Positions 18,348-27,821 of a stretch of DNA of 64,000 nucleotides are shown here, piece after piece. Position numbers and translations under genes: made by a program. A model generated the notes under the pieces. The model had not been told where the DNA came from, did not search any database, and worked only from the letters and a program-made list of their open reading frames with translations. Location: positions 2,728,001-2,792,000 of the forward strand of contig NZ_FSRM01000001.1 in NCBI RefSeq assembly GCF_900141745.1, in the 5' to 3' direction. The DNA is from Paraburkholderia phenazinium (GTDB lineage Bacteria > Pseudomonadota > Gammaproteobacteria > Burkholderiales > Burkholderiaceae). Within the stretch, counting starts at the first letter, position 1. Each line of letters begins with the position of its first letter.

Positions 18348-19517
18348 TCAACGTTCGCTGTTCTCCAGCGAGGTGAGAATCCGGTATGCGGCGGTGACTC
18401 GTTCATCAATCGGGAAGTTCTTGTTGGCGAGAATCACGATCCCCAGTCGCTTCTGCGGAATGAAGGCAATGTAGGCTCCAAAGCCGTTCGTCGAGCCGGT
18501 TTTGTTGATCCAGACATTGTTTTGTGGTTCTTGCGGTGGCTTTATTTCGGTAACCGGCGTTGCGTTAAAGATCATCGCCGGCGAATTGCCGGACAGAAGC
18601 GACTCGAGCGTGACCGGGTACGGATACTGTTCCCAGATCAGGTCCTGTGTCATGGGCCCTGCCTTGAAGTAGCCAATGTGCGTATTGGCAATCGCGTGTT
18701 GCAGTTTTTCGTTCACACGAATCAGATTCATGTTGGCTTCGACAAAGCGATTCATGTCCGCGGCGGTCGTCTTGATACCGTATGCCTCAGAAGACAGCAC
18801 GCCTGGCGCCATCCTGATCGGTGCGCCATCTTTTGCGTAGCCCTGCGCGTAGTCGGGCATTTTCGCCGCAGGTACCTTGATGTAGGTGTCTTTCATGCCG
18901 AGCGCGGGAAACAGCTGACCTTGCATCAGCCCGTCAAAATCTTGCCCCATGCTTTTTGCCGCGATCAAACCGAGTGTTCCGATGCTGGGATTGGCGTAAG
19001 TCCGATGGGTACCAGGCGCGTAGGCCGGTTGCCACGCCTTGAAATACTGCATCAACTGTTCATTGTTGCTGATGTTGTCGGGCACCTGCAAGGGGAGGCC
19101 GCCGGGAGTGTGCGTGCCCAGATTGAGGAGCGTCACGTTGCCGAAGGGGCTGTTCTGCAGCGACGGCAGGAACCTGCTCGTCGGGTCAGACAGAGACAGA
19201 TAGCCGCGAACCTGCGCGTACGACGCTAATGTCGCCGTCAACGTCTTGCTGACCGAACCGAGCTCGAACAAGGTTTCGTTCGTCACCGGTTTTCCTGTCT
19301 CCGTCGAGGCCACGCCATAGTTGAACACGTAGTGCTCATCGCCATCGACGATGCCGACCGCCATGCCGCGAATGCCGTTGTGCGCGATGACGGGTGCCAT
19401 GGCGTGGTCGACCGCGGTTTTTATTCTGTCTTTCTGATCGTCCGCTGCGTGGCTGGCGGTCGCGATCGTGCATGCAATAGCGGTGATCGTCATGAGGCTT
19501 ACGGCTCGTCGATTCAT
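18348..19517 (-). CDS. Class C (AmpC-type) beta-lactamase
   Basis: A 389-residue serine hydrolase with signal peptide MNRRAVSLMT...ATASHA. The three class C motifs are in place: SVSK at 88-91 (nucleophile Ser88), YAN at 174-176 and KTG at 339-341. Length and surrounding residues (FELGSVSKTLTATLASY, GTHTPGGLPLQ, NPSIGTLGLIAAKSMG) agree with periplasmic AmpC cephalosporinases. AAGGA lies before the ATG at 19517. No AmpR gene stands next to it; the divergent neighbour is a PadR regulator of an efflux operon, so the intergenic region may coordinate both. Substrate range cannot be judged from sequence. Confidence 0.95.
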   Translation of the reverse strand: MNRRAVSLMTITAIACTIATASHAADDQKDRIKTAVDHAMAPVIAHNGIRGMAVGIVDGDEHYVFNYGVASTETGKPVTNETLFELGSVSKTLTATLASYAQVRGYLSLSDPTSRFLPSLQNSPFGNVTLLNLGTHTPGGLPLQVPDNISNNEQLMQYFKAWQPAYAPGTHRTYANPSIGTLGLIAAKSMGQDFDGLMQGQLFPALGMKDTYIKVPAAKMPDYAQGYAKDGAPIRMAPGVLSSEAYGIKTTAADMNRFVEANMNLIRVNEKLQHAIANTHIGYFKAGPMTQDLIWEQYPYPVTLESLLSGNSPAMIFNATPVTEIKPPQEPQNNVWINKTGSTNGFGAYIAFIPQKRLGIVILANKNFPIDERVTAAYRILTSLENSER

Positions 19518-19854
19518 TTGCCTGGTCCTTGAGTGGGGCGTGTTTTGACGACGGAGTATGACGCCTCTGCCGTTCATCGACTATCGAGCAAATCTTGCCT
19601 TAGGAAATAGAAAAACTTTCGGATGGGATGGTTAGCGTCCCCAACCATCCTCGGAAGAGGATGAGCGGATACGCCATCGCCCGAAAGTCTTGTTAATCTT
19701 CCGTAAGCAGACCGTATGCATGATTTTTGATCGGTACCTTGCATAAACAAATAGAGGCTGATACTGTCACGCCCAGTTGCAACAGGCGTTTCGGCCCGGC
19801 TCATGTATTATGCATAGCAAGGTTCCTTGTTATGCATTATTCCTCCGGACATAG
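19518..19854. other. Divergent promoter region, beta-lactamase/efflux operon
   Basis: A 337-bp A+T-richer gap without coding signal. It contains the PadR operator-like repeat at 19808-19839 on the efflux side and must hold the beta-lactamase promoter on the other side. No other structure was recognised. Confidence 0.5.
19808..19839. promoter_or_regulatory. Inverted repeat, candidate PadR operator
   Basis: TTATGCATAGCAAGG (19808-19822) and CCTTGTTATGCATTA (19825-19839) are inverted copies with 13 of 15 matches, separated by TT. It ends 15 bp before the padR start codon, the expected place for autoregulation and control of the efflux genes. Confidence 0.7.
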
Positions 19855-20163
19855 ATGAAAACGCAATTGAAGAAAGGGGCGCTCGATATGTGCGTGCTGG
19901 CTGTTCTGGCCCGCGGGGATAGTTACGCCTATGAACTGGCATCGACACTCTCGCTTGCGATGGAGGTGGGCGAGGGCACGATCTATCCGTTGATGCGGCG
20001 TCTGCAGGCCGAGGCGTGGGTGTCGACCTATACGGTCGAATCGGCCTCGGGACCGCCGCGCAAGTATTACTCGCTGACCGGCATCGGCCGTCGCCGGTTA
20101 CTCGAAATGCGGGCGGAATGGCGCAGTTTTGTCGACGAGGTTCACGGCGTCCTGGGGCAGTAA
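19855..20163 (+). CDS. PadR family transcriptional regulator
   Basis: A 102-residue winged-helix protein: LKKGALDMCVLAVLARGDSYAYEL, then GEGTIYPLMRRLQAEAWV and GPPRKYYSLTGIGRRRL, the PadR signature. PadR-type repressors sense aromatic or amphipathic compounds and control efflux pumps. It is the first gene before an RND efflux operon (95 bp gap) and directly follows the inverted repeat at 19808-19839. The start ATG matches the family N-terminus. Confidence 0.93.
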   Translation: MKTQLKKGALDMCVLAVLARGDSYAYELASTLSLAMEVGEGTIYPLMRRLQAEAWVSTYTVESASGPPRKYYSLTGIGRRRLLEMRAEWRSFVDEVHGVLGQ

Positions 20164-20258
20164 GGCGGCGCGGTAGCGGAGAACGGTTAAAGGATCCTGG
20201 GTATCGGGATCCGGTCGTTTTTCATTCAGTCAAAAGAAAGTAAAAGCGAGCAGGTGAT

Positions 20259-21473
20259 ATGGTTCTTTTCGCGTGTTCTGACAAGTACGGGCGAGTTTCG
20301 CTGCGCCCAGCTTCATGCCTCGCTGCGATGCTGCTCCTGTTGGCGCTCGGTGGCTGCGGCAAACATCTGGCCGGCGGCGCGGGCGACGCCGCATCTGCAA
20401 CCGAAGTCGGCGTTCTGGTCATGACGCCGCAAAAAATCGTCGAGCGGACCGAGTTGTCAGGACGCCTGTCTGCCCTCAATGTGGCCGACGTGCGTCCGCA
20501 GATTTCCGGCATCGTGCAAAAGCGTCTGTTTACCGAAGGCGCTGAGGTAACGGCTGGCCAGCCGCTCTATCAGATCGATCCGGCGATGTATCAGGCCACC
20601 TATGATCAGGCCCGGGGTGTACTCGCGAAGGCCGAAGCCACGTTGTCGGACGCGAAGGCGAAGTCGAGTCGCTTTGCGGAACTGGTCAAGATTAACGGCG
20701 TCAGCAAGCAGGATTACGACGACGCCATCGCCGTCGTCAACGAAGATCAGGCTGACGTGCTTGCTGATCGAGCCTCGCTCGAATCCGCGCGCATCAATCT
20801 CGGCTATACGCGCATCACGAGTCCGATCTCGGGACAGATCGGCGTGTCCAGCGTGACCGCCGGCGCCCTCGTCACCGCGGAGCAAACTACGGCGCTCGCC
20901 ACGGTCCAGACCATCGACCGTATGTATCTCGACGTGACCCGTCCGAGCGTCGACTGGTTAAGACTCCGAAAGGAGTTCAACGCTGGCCGTCTGAAGCAGG
21001 CGGGTAACCAGGGCGCAACTGTGCACATCGTCATGGAGGACGGTTCCGACTATCCGCAGCCGGGGACGCTGGCCTTCTCGGACATCACCGTCGATCAGAC
21101 TACCGGATCGGTCATTCTGCGTGTGGTCGTGCCCAATCCGGAGCACGAACTGTTGCCCGGCATGTTCGTGCGGGCCGAGCTGGAAGAGGGCGTCGATGAG
21201 CAGGCGATGCTGGTTCCGCAACTGGCCGTCACGCGGACCGCGGACGGCCGGGCGACGGTCTGGGTGGCCGGTCACGATGGCAAGGCCTATGAGGCGCCCG
21301 TCAAGGCCGATACGGCCTACGGCGACCGGTGGATCGTTTCGCAGGGCCTGAAGGCCGGCGATCGGGTGGTGATTAGCGGAGCCAACCAGCTTCAGGATGG
21401 CGCGCCGGTCAAGGTGACCGACACCCAGGCTTCCAACGCTCCCGCGGCTAGCAGTGCAGCCGTACACAGTTAA
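20259..21473 (+). CDS. RND efflux periplasmic adaptor (membrane fusion protein)
   Basis: A 404-residue AcrA/MexA-type adaptor with lipoprotein signal (AAMLLLLALGGC, lipid Cys about residue 34). Typical blocks: ERTELSGRLSALNVADVRPQISGIVQKRLFTEGAEVTAGQPLYQIDPAMYQA (lipoyl half), an alpha hairpin with coiled-coil character at about 110-170, and NLGYTRITSPISGQIGVSSVTAGALV. It links the inner-membrane pump at 21485 and the outer-membrane channel at 24658. AGCAGG precedes the ATG. Expression is probably under PadR control. Confidence 0.95.
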   Translation: MVLFACSDKYGRVSLRPASCLAAMLLLLALGGCGKHLAGGAGDAASATEVGVLVMTPQKIVERTELSGRLSALNVADVRPQISGIVQKRLFTEGAEVTAGQPLYQIDPAMYQATYDQARGVLAKAEATLSDAKAKSSRFAELVKINGVSKQDYDDAIAVVNEDQADVLADRASLESARINLGYTRITSPISGQIGVSSVTAGALVTAEQTTALATVQTIDRMYLDVTRPSVDWLRLRKEFNAGRLKQAGNQGATVHIVMEDGSDYPQPGTLAFSDITVDQTTGSVILRVVVPNPEHELLPGMFVRAELEEGVDEQAMLVPQLAVTRTADGRATVWVAGHDGKAYEAPVKADTAYGDRWIVSQGLKAGDRVVISGANQLQDGAPVKVTDTQASNAPAASSAAVHS

Positions 21474-21484
21474 GCGGGGACGAA

Positions 21485-24400
21485 ATGGCACGTTTTTTCA
21501 TCGATAGGCCGGTACTGGCCTGGGTCATCGCGCTCGTCATCATGATCGCTGGCGTGCTGGCGCTGCGCACGATGCCGATCGAACAATATCCGTCGGTCGC
21601 GCCTCCCGTGATCCAGATCGTGGCGACCTATCCGGGCGCCTCGGCCGATACGGTGGCCGCCAACGTCACGCAGGTGATCGAGCAGAGTCTGAGCGGCATC
21701 GACCATCTGCTCTATATGTCGTCCACCAGCAGCAATGCGGGCCAGGCCACGATCTCACTGACGCTCGATCCAGGGGCCAACCCCGACATCGCGCAGATGC
21801 AGGTGCAAAACAAGGTGAGCCAGGTGTCCGCGTTGTTGCCGCTGGTGGTCGAGCAGCAGGGCATCAACATTTCCAAGGCAAGCAGCAGTTTCCTGATGGT
21901 GGTGTCGCTGTCTTCGCGAAGTGGACGGCTAAACTCGATCGAACTCGGCAATCTGCTGGCGAGTCAGTTGCAGGACCCTATCACCGAAATCAACGGCGTC
22001 GGCGGTGTGAACCTGTTCTCCCCGCAGCACGCGATGCGCATCTGGCTGAACCCGATCAAGCTGCATAGCTTCGGTTTGACGGCGAGCGATGTGACGACCG
22101 CGATCGCCAACCAGAACGTCGAGACCTCGGTTGGCGAACTGGGCGGGACGCCGGCGACCGCGTCCCAGGCGATCAACGCGACGATCACCGCATCGAGCCT
22201 GATGCGCACTGCTGACCAGTTCGGCGACATCCTGCTGCGCGTCAATAGCAGCGGCGCCAAGGTGCGGTTGAAGGACGTTGCCCGCGTCGAGGTTGGCGGC
22301 GACACCTACGACATCGTGTCCCGCATGGGCGGCAGGCCGGCCGCAGCGCTTGCCATCGAGCTGGCCACAGGCGCCAACGCGATGGCGGTGGCGGCGGCCG
22401 TGCGCGCACGCGTGGACGAGCTGAAACCGCAACTACCCGCGGACGTCGACGTCGACTACCCGTTCGACACGACACCGTTCGTGAAGATCTCGATTGTGGA
22501 CGTCATGAAGACCCTGATCGAATCGGTGGTCCTCGTGTTTCTCGTCATGCTGGTTTTCCTGCGCAGTGTGCGCACCACGCTGATTCCGGCCGTAGTGATT
22601 CCGATTGCGCTGCTTGGTACCTGTATCGTGCTTTGGGTCGCGGGCATGTCGCTCAACGTGCTCTCGATGTTCGCCGTGGTGCTGGCGATCGGCTTGCTGG
22701 TCGACGACGCCATCGTGGTGGTCGAGAACGTCGACCGGATGATGCGCGAAGAAGGTCTGGGGCCGCGCGAAGCGACACGCAAGGCCATGAAGCAGATCAC
22801 CGGTGCACTGATTGGGATCACGACCGTGCTGACCGCGGTGTTCATTCCGATGGCCTTTTTCTCCGGGGCGACCGGAGGCATTTACCGTCAGTTCTCCGTC
22901 ACGATCGTGGCGGCGATGGTGCTTTCGTTGCTGTTGGCGCTCACCTTGACGCCCGCCTTATGCGCCACGCTGCTCAAGCCGGTCAGCGCCGGCGATGCCG
23001 CTCACAGCGGGCGGATTGCCCGCTTTATCGAGCATGGCATTGAACGTTACCGCGGCTGGCTGGCTGCTTTTCTCGCGCGTCCGCTGCGCTTCCTGTTTCT
23101 TTTCGTCGTGATCGTCGCGGCACTCGCCTGGCTCATGAGCGGGCTGCCCACATCCTATCTGCCCGACGAGGATCAAGGGGTCGTGGTGGTGCTGGTGTCG
23201 ACGCCGGTCGGCACGCCGCTGTCCGTGACGGACCGCACGGTCAGGCTCGCTGAGGACTACTTTCTGCATCATGAACCAGGCACCGACAAGGTACTGGCGA
23301 TCGATGGATTCAGCTTCAATGGACAAGGCCAGAACAATGCGATCCTGTTTGTCAGCCTGAAGGACTGGAGTCAGCGTGACGGCACCGATCAGCAGGCGCA
23401 TGCAATCCTGAACCGCGCGAATGCCCATTTCGCCTCTTTGCGCGACGCACAGGTATTTGCTGTGAACCTGCCGGCGATTCCTAGCCTCGGCAACCAGAGC
23501 GGCCTCGATTTCGAGGTCGAGGATCGGGCGGGGCTGGGACACGAGCGGCTGCTTCAGGCTCGCAACATGTTGATGGGTCTCGCCGCAAAAAATTCCGCAC
23601 TGGCGATGACGCATCCGGCCGGACTGGATGACACGCCGCAGTTCCATGTCGATATCGATCGTGAGAAGGCCAGCGCGCTTGGTCTGTCGATCGCCGACAT
23701 CAACAACACGCTCGAAATCGCCTTCGGTTCGTCCTACGTGAACAACTACATCGACACGGGGCGAATCCAGCGCGTGTTCGTGCAGGCTGATGCGCCGTAC
23801 CGGATGATGCCGGACGATATCGGGCAATGGTATGTGCGTACCGCCGCGGCGGACGGAGCTGTTTTGGTCTCCGGTTCCGGACCGAGCAATTTCGATGGCC
23901 AGATGGTGCCGTTTTCTGCCTTCTCGACCACCCGCTGGACTTTCGGGTCGCCGCAGATCGAGCGCTACAACCATATGCTGGCGATGGAAATGACCGCGCA
24001 GACAGGGCCGGGCGCAAGTACCGGCGACGCGATGAAGGCGATCGGGAAAATCGCCGCGCAACTACCCAAGGGGTTTTCCGTGGAATGGACCGGCCAATCC
24101 TATCAGGAGGTCCTGTCCAACTCGCAGTCGCTGTATCTCTACGGCATTTCGATCGTGATCGTGTTCCTGTGTCTGGCCGGCCTGTATGAAAGCTGGGGCA
24201 TGCCATTCGCGGTCCTGCTGGTGGTGCCGCTCGGCGCATTGGGCGCAGTGCTTGCCGTGACGCTGCGGGGCATGCCCAACGATATTTACTTCAAGGTAGG
24301 ACTGCTCACGACGATCGGCCTCGCCACCAAGAATGCAATTCTGATCATCGAATTCGCCAAGGAGCTGCACGAACAGGGCCGCGATCTGATGGATGCGGCA

Positions 24401-24661
24401 CTCGAAGCGGCGCGCTTGCGGGTCAAGCCGATCCTGATGACCTCGATTGCATTCGTGTTCGGTGTATTGCCGCTGGTTTTCAGCGGTGGCGCCGGCGCCG
24501 AGAGCCGGCGTGCGATCGGCACGGCAGTGACGGGCGGCATGCTTGGCGCGACGCTGCTGGCAGTCTTTTACGTGCCGCTCTTCTTTATTCTGGTGCGCAA
24601 GGTATTCAAGGAGCGCAAGTTGCATCCCGACACGACGAACCCGGCGGAGACCGAGCAATGA
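21485..24661 (+). CDS. RND multidrug efflux transporter, HAE-1 family
   Basis: The 1058-residue protein has the complete AcrB/MexF architecture: start MARFFIDRPVLAWVIALVIM, two large periplasmic loops, and twelve membrane segments. The proton-relay aspartates appear in TM4 as AIGLLVDDAIVVVENVDRMM, and the TM10 lysine lies in the IGLATKNAILIIEFAKEL block. It exports hydrophobic drugs or aromatics by proton antiport. It starts 11 bp after the adaptor and its stop overlaps the outer-membrane factor start (ATGA), so translation is coupled. Confidence 0.97.
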   Translation: MARFFIDRPVLAWVIALVIMIAGVLALRTMPIEQYPSVAPPVIQIVATYPGASADTVAANVTQVIEQSLSGIDHLLYMSSTSSNAGQATISLTLDPGANPDIAQMQVQNKVSQVSALLPLVVEQQGINISKASSSFLMVVSLSSRSGRLNSIELGNLLASQLQDPITEINGVGGVNLFSPQHAMRIWLNPIKLHSFGLTASDVTTAIANQNVETSVGELGGTPATASQAINATITASSLMRTADQFGDILLRVNSSGAKVRLKDVARVEVGGDTYDIVSRMGGRPAAALAIELATGANAMAVAAAVRARVDELKPQLPADVDVDYPFDTTPFVKISIVDVMKTLIESVVLVFLVMLVFLRSVRTTLIPAVVIPIALLGTCIVLWVAGMSLNVLSMFAVVLAIGLLVDDAIVVVENVDRMMREEGLGPREATRKAMKQITGALIGITTVLTAVFIPMAFFSGATGGIYRQFSVTIVAAMVLSLLLALTLTPALCATLLKPVSAGDAAHSGRIARFIEHGIERYRGWLAAFLARPLRFLFLFVVIVAALAWLMSGLPTSYLPDEDQGVVVVLVSTPVGTPLSVTDRTVRLAEDYFLHHEPGTDKVLAIDGFSFNGQGQNNAILFVSLKDWSQRDGTDQQAHAILNRANAHFASLRDAQVFAVNLPAIPSLGNQSGLDFEVEDRAGLGHERLLQARNMLMGLAAKNSALAMTHPAGLDDTPQFHVDIDREKASALGLSIADINNTLEIAFGSSYVNNYIDTGRIQRVFVQADAPYRMMPDDIGQWYVRTAAADGAVLVSGSGPSNFDGQMVPFSAFSTTRWTFGSPQIERYNHMLAMEMTAQTGPGASTGDAMKAIGKIAAQLPKGFSVEWTGQSYQEVLSNSQSLYLYGISIVIVFLCLAGLYESWGMPFAVLLVVPLGALGAVLAVTLRGMPNDIYFKVGLLTTIGLATKNAILIIEFAKELHEQGRDLMDAALEAARLRVKPILMTSIAFVFGVLPLVFSGGAGAESRRAIGTAVTGGMLGATLLAVFYVPLFFILVRKVFKERKLHPDTTNPAETEQ

Positions 24662-26070
24662 AGCGGCATATTCTTGGCAGCGTGTTATGCGTCATCAGCC
24701 TGTGCTCCTGCACCCTGGAGCCTGACTACCTGCGCCCGCCTTCGCCAGTGGCGGCGGCCTGGACGGATGCGGCGGGCGTGGCGGCCAGTGCGTCAGCCTC
24801 CGGGGCCGGCGTGGCTGCGCAATCCCCTGCGCCTCTCGCAGCAGACGTGGATTGGCACACCTTCTTCCAGGATCCCGCGCTGCAGAATCTGATCGCGCTG
24901 GCGCTTGAAAACAATCGCGACATGCGGGTGGCTGCGCTGAAGGTGGCCCAATACGAGGCACAATACCGCATCGCTCGTTCGGCACTCCTGCCGACAATCG
25001 ATGCAACAGGAGCGGTGGACAACTATCGCGAGATCGGCGTTACCACGAAAGAAAGCAGCGTGACGCTTGGCGAGACTTCCTGGGAGGTCGATTTTTTCGG
25101 GCGTCTACGCAGCCTCAAGCATCAGGCGCTCGAGCAATATCTGGCGACTGACGCCTCGCAGACCAGCACGCGCATCAGCCTGATTGCGACCGTCGCAACC
25201 GATTATTTTCAGTGGCTGACCGATCAATCGCTGCTCGAGGTGGCGACAGCAACAGCCGAAGCCGACCGGCAAACCTATCAGGTGAATCTGCAAAGCGAGC
25301 GGATCGGTACGGCCTCAATGCAGGATGTGCGGCAGGCTGAGTCCGAGTATGCAAGCGTGCGTTCGAGCCTGATCGCCGACCAGCGTGCGGTGGCGCAGGA
25401 CTTCAACAATCTGGTGGCGGTGATCGGCTGCCCGATTCCCGACGGACTGCTTCACAGCGAAGCGCTGGAAGCCTCGCAGTTGCCGCCTATGAGTGCCGGT
25501 GTGCCGTCCGACCTGCTGACCCGGCGCCCCGACATCGTCGAAGCGGAACATACGCTGAAGGCTGCTAACGCGAACGTAGGCGCGGCCCGCGCGGCTTTCT
25601 TTCCATCTATCCAGCTGACGACGGCGGCGGGGACGTCCAGCACCGCGCTGTCGGGCCTGTTCAAGGCAGCGACCGGCGCATGGACCTTCGCACCTACGGT
25701 GACGCTGCCCATCTTCGATTACGGGAACAATCGGGCCACGCTCGACGCGGCGAAGATAGAGACGCAGATCGAAGTCGCCAATTACGAAAAGGCGATTCAG
25801 ACTGCCTTCAAGGAAGTGGCGAACGCGCTGGCCGGGCGCGCCACCTACGTGGACCAGGTGGCGGCGGATCGCGAGTACGTGGCGGCTTCGACGCACTACG
25901 ACGATCTGGCGCAAGCCCGTTATCGCACGGGGACCGATAGTTTTCTGGTCCTGCTGGATGCCGAACGCACGTTGTATACGGCAAGGCAGCAACTGGTCAA
26001 CGACCGCTTTGCAGAACTGAGCAATCTGATCACACTATACAAGGCCCTGGGTGGAGGCTGGAAGGCGTAG
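24658..26070 (+). CDS. Outer-membrane efflux factor, NodT family lipoprotein
   Basis: A 470-residue TolC-like channel protein with lipobox LCSC within the first 20 residues and the NodT start TLEPDYLRPPSPVAAAW. Two related repeats (DWHTFFQDPALQNLIALALENNRDMRVA and SDLLTRRPDIVEAEHTLKAANANVGAARAAFFPSIQLT) are diagnostic. It completes the tripartite pump. The gene overlaps the transporter gene by four bases and ends the operon; I found no clear terminator in the 43 bp before the convergent chemoreceptor gene. Confidence 0.95.
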   Translation: MKRHILGSVLCVISLCSCTLEPDYLRPPSPVAAAWTDAAGVAASASASGAGVAAQSPAPLAADVDWHTFFQDPALQNLIALALENNRDMRVAALKVAQYEAQYRIARSALLPTIDATGAVDNYREIGVTTKESSVTLGETSWEVDFFGRLRSLKHQALEQYLATDASQTSTRISLIATVATDYFQWLTDQSLLEVATATAEADRQTYQVNLQSERIGTASMQDVRQAESEYASVRSSLIADQRAVAQDFNNLVAVIGCPIPDGLLHSEALEASQLPPMSAGVPSDLLTRRPDIVEAEHTLKAANANVGAARAAFFPSIQLTTAAGTSSTALSGLFKAATGAWTFAPTVTLPIFDYGNNRATLDAAKIETQIEVANYEKAIQTAFKEVANALAGRATYVDQVAADREYVAASTHYDDLAQARYRTGTDSFLVLLDAERTLYTARQQLVNDRFAELSNLITLYKALGGGWKA

Positions 26071-26113
26071 ATACAGTTTCGGGACCAACCGCGCAAACGC
26101 GGGACGAGTGATG

Positions 26114-27700
26114 CTACGCGAGCGACGCGCTGTTCACCGCAGGCTCCGCTCCTAGCCTGAAGATCGACACGACCTCGCGCAGCGTGCTGGATTGTGCCGA
26201 CACCGACTGCGCGGCGGCCGAGGCTTCTTCAACCAGCGCAGCGTTCTGCTGCGTCACCTGGTCCATCTGAGCCACGGCGATATTGACCTGTTCGATACCG
26301 GCATCCTGCTCTAGCGATGCCGCCGTAATCTCTCCCATCAGGTCGGAGACACGCTTGACCGCCCGGACGACTTCGTCCATGGTCGCGCCAGCTTCGTTGA
26401 CGAGATTCGAACCGGCCTTCACACGCTCGACCGAGTGTGTAATGAGCTCCTTGATCTCCTTGGCAGCGTGGGCACTTCGTTGTGCGAGGGTCCGCACTTC
26501 TGCAGCGACGACAGCAAAACCGCGCCCCTGGTCCCCCGCACGCGCCGCCTCGACCGATGCGTTGAGCGCGAGGATGTTGGTCTGAAAGGCGATACCCTCG
26601 ATCACCGCGATGATATCGGTCACCCTGGCCGAGCTTTCCGATATCGTCTGCATGGTGCCGATTACTCGGCCCATGACGTCGCCACCACGCTGCGCGATAT
26701 CGGACGCGTTTGCCGCGAGTGCGTTGCCTTGCCGGGCGCTTTCGGTGTTTTGCCGGACGGTGGAAGCCAGTTCCTCCATGCTTGCTGCGGTTTCCTCGAG
26801 CGACGCAGCCTGTTCTTCGGTCCGCTGGCTCAGATCGGCATTGCCCGCTGCGATTTGCGCAGCGCCCGTCGCGATGCTGTCACTGCCCGAACGCACCTGG
26901 CCTACCAGTTCGGCGAGTCTTTCGTTCATGTGTTTGAGCGCTCGCAGTAGCTGGCTCGTTTCGTCCTTGCCGCTCACTTCGATTTGCGAGGTGAGATCGC
27001 CTTGCGCGACCGTCTGGGCAATCTTCACGGACGAGCCAATGGGAACCGTAATGGAGCGGGTAATGACGAACGCAATCACGAGGCTCAACAGGATCGCTAT
27101 TCCGGTCAGCGCGCCGGTAAACAGCGAGGCGTTATGGAAGGCGTCCGCAGCCTGCTCGCTGGAGTCGCTTGCGCCCTGACTGTTCAGGGCAATATCCTGC
27201 GCAATGAGTGCGGTGACCTTGCTGAATGCGCTCGAAGACTCGCCCCCGGCGAATGAGCGGGCGTCGCTGAAATGTTCATCTCCGCTGTCGGAGAACTCGT
27301 TTAACCGTTTGTCCAGCGCAAGGTAGGAGGTCCATGCTGCCTTGATCTGGTTCGAGAGTTGCAGTTCCTCGGCAGAGCCGACCACCGCCTCGTACTGGGG
27401 CCACACCTGCGAAAGTTCTTTCAGCGCGGCGTCGTGTTTCGACCGCTGCGACTGACGCTCGGCGGAACTGGTGGCGATCAGGTAACTCAGGGAAGCCTGG
27501 CGGACCTCGTCGGCGAGCGCCCGGATATCGCCCAGCCGCTGGACACTGGGAAGGAGATCGGTTGCGAGCTCCTGCGTGCCGTCGTAAATGCGGGAAGCCT
27601 GCGCGAGTCCAAGCGCGCCTACGAGGCATAGCAGGGCGAGCGTCGCGCCAAATCCGATTCCAAGGCGAACGCCGATCCTGAGGTGACCAATAGCCTTCAC
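26114..27700 (-). CDS. Methyl-accepting chemotaxis protein
   Basis: A 528-residue receptor. Two membrane segments (about 12-34 and 193-215) flank a four-helix periplasmic sensor domain of about 155 residues; a HAMP domain follows, then the long cytoplasmic coiled coil with the signalling tip [43 protein letters not shown] split across positions near 375-415. The chain ends ...AVNSASLA without the NWETF pentapeptide. Adaptation sites lie in [21 protein letters not shown]. It signals to CheA/CheW encoded elsewhere; the ligand is unknown. It is not obviously co-transcribed with the upstream nrsF copy. Confidence 0.95.
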   Translation of the reverse strand: MKAIGHLRIGVRLGIGFGATLALLCLVGALGLAQASRIYDGTQELATDLLPSVQRLGDIRALADEVRQASLSYLIATSSAERQSQRSKHDAALKELSQVWPQYEAVVGSAEELQLSNQIKAAWTSYLALDKRLNEFSDSGDEHFSDARSFAGGESSSAFSKVTALIAQDIALNSQGASDSSEQAADAFHNASLFTGALTGIAILLSLVIAFVITRSITVPIGSSVKIAQTVAQGDLTSQIEVSGKDETSQLLRALKHMNERLAELVGQVRSGSDSIATGAAQIAAGNADLSQRTEEQAASLEETAASMEELASTVRQNTESARQGNALAANASDIAQRGGDVMGRVIGTMQTISESSARVTDIIAVIEGIAFQTNILALNASVEAARAGDQGRGFAVVAAEVRTLAQRSAHAAKEIKELITHSVERVKAGSNLVNEAGATMDEVVRAVKRVSDLMGEITAASLEQDAGIEQVNIAVAQMDQVTQQNAALVEEASAAAQSVSAQSSTLREVVSIFRLGAEPAVNSASLA

Positions 27701-27821
27701 GATTTATCCTTTGCGTATGGGCTGCAACAGGCGTTGACTCCTTGTCCGGTCAGCGCGTGCAACCCGTATTGATCTCGAGACCCGCTTTCCTGTGGCGTGG
27801 CCTGCCCTTAGGCTTGCCCGG

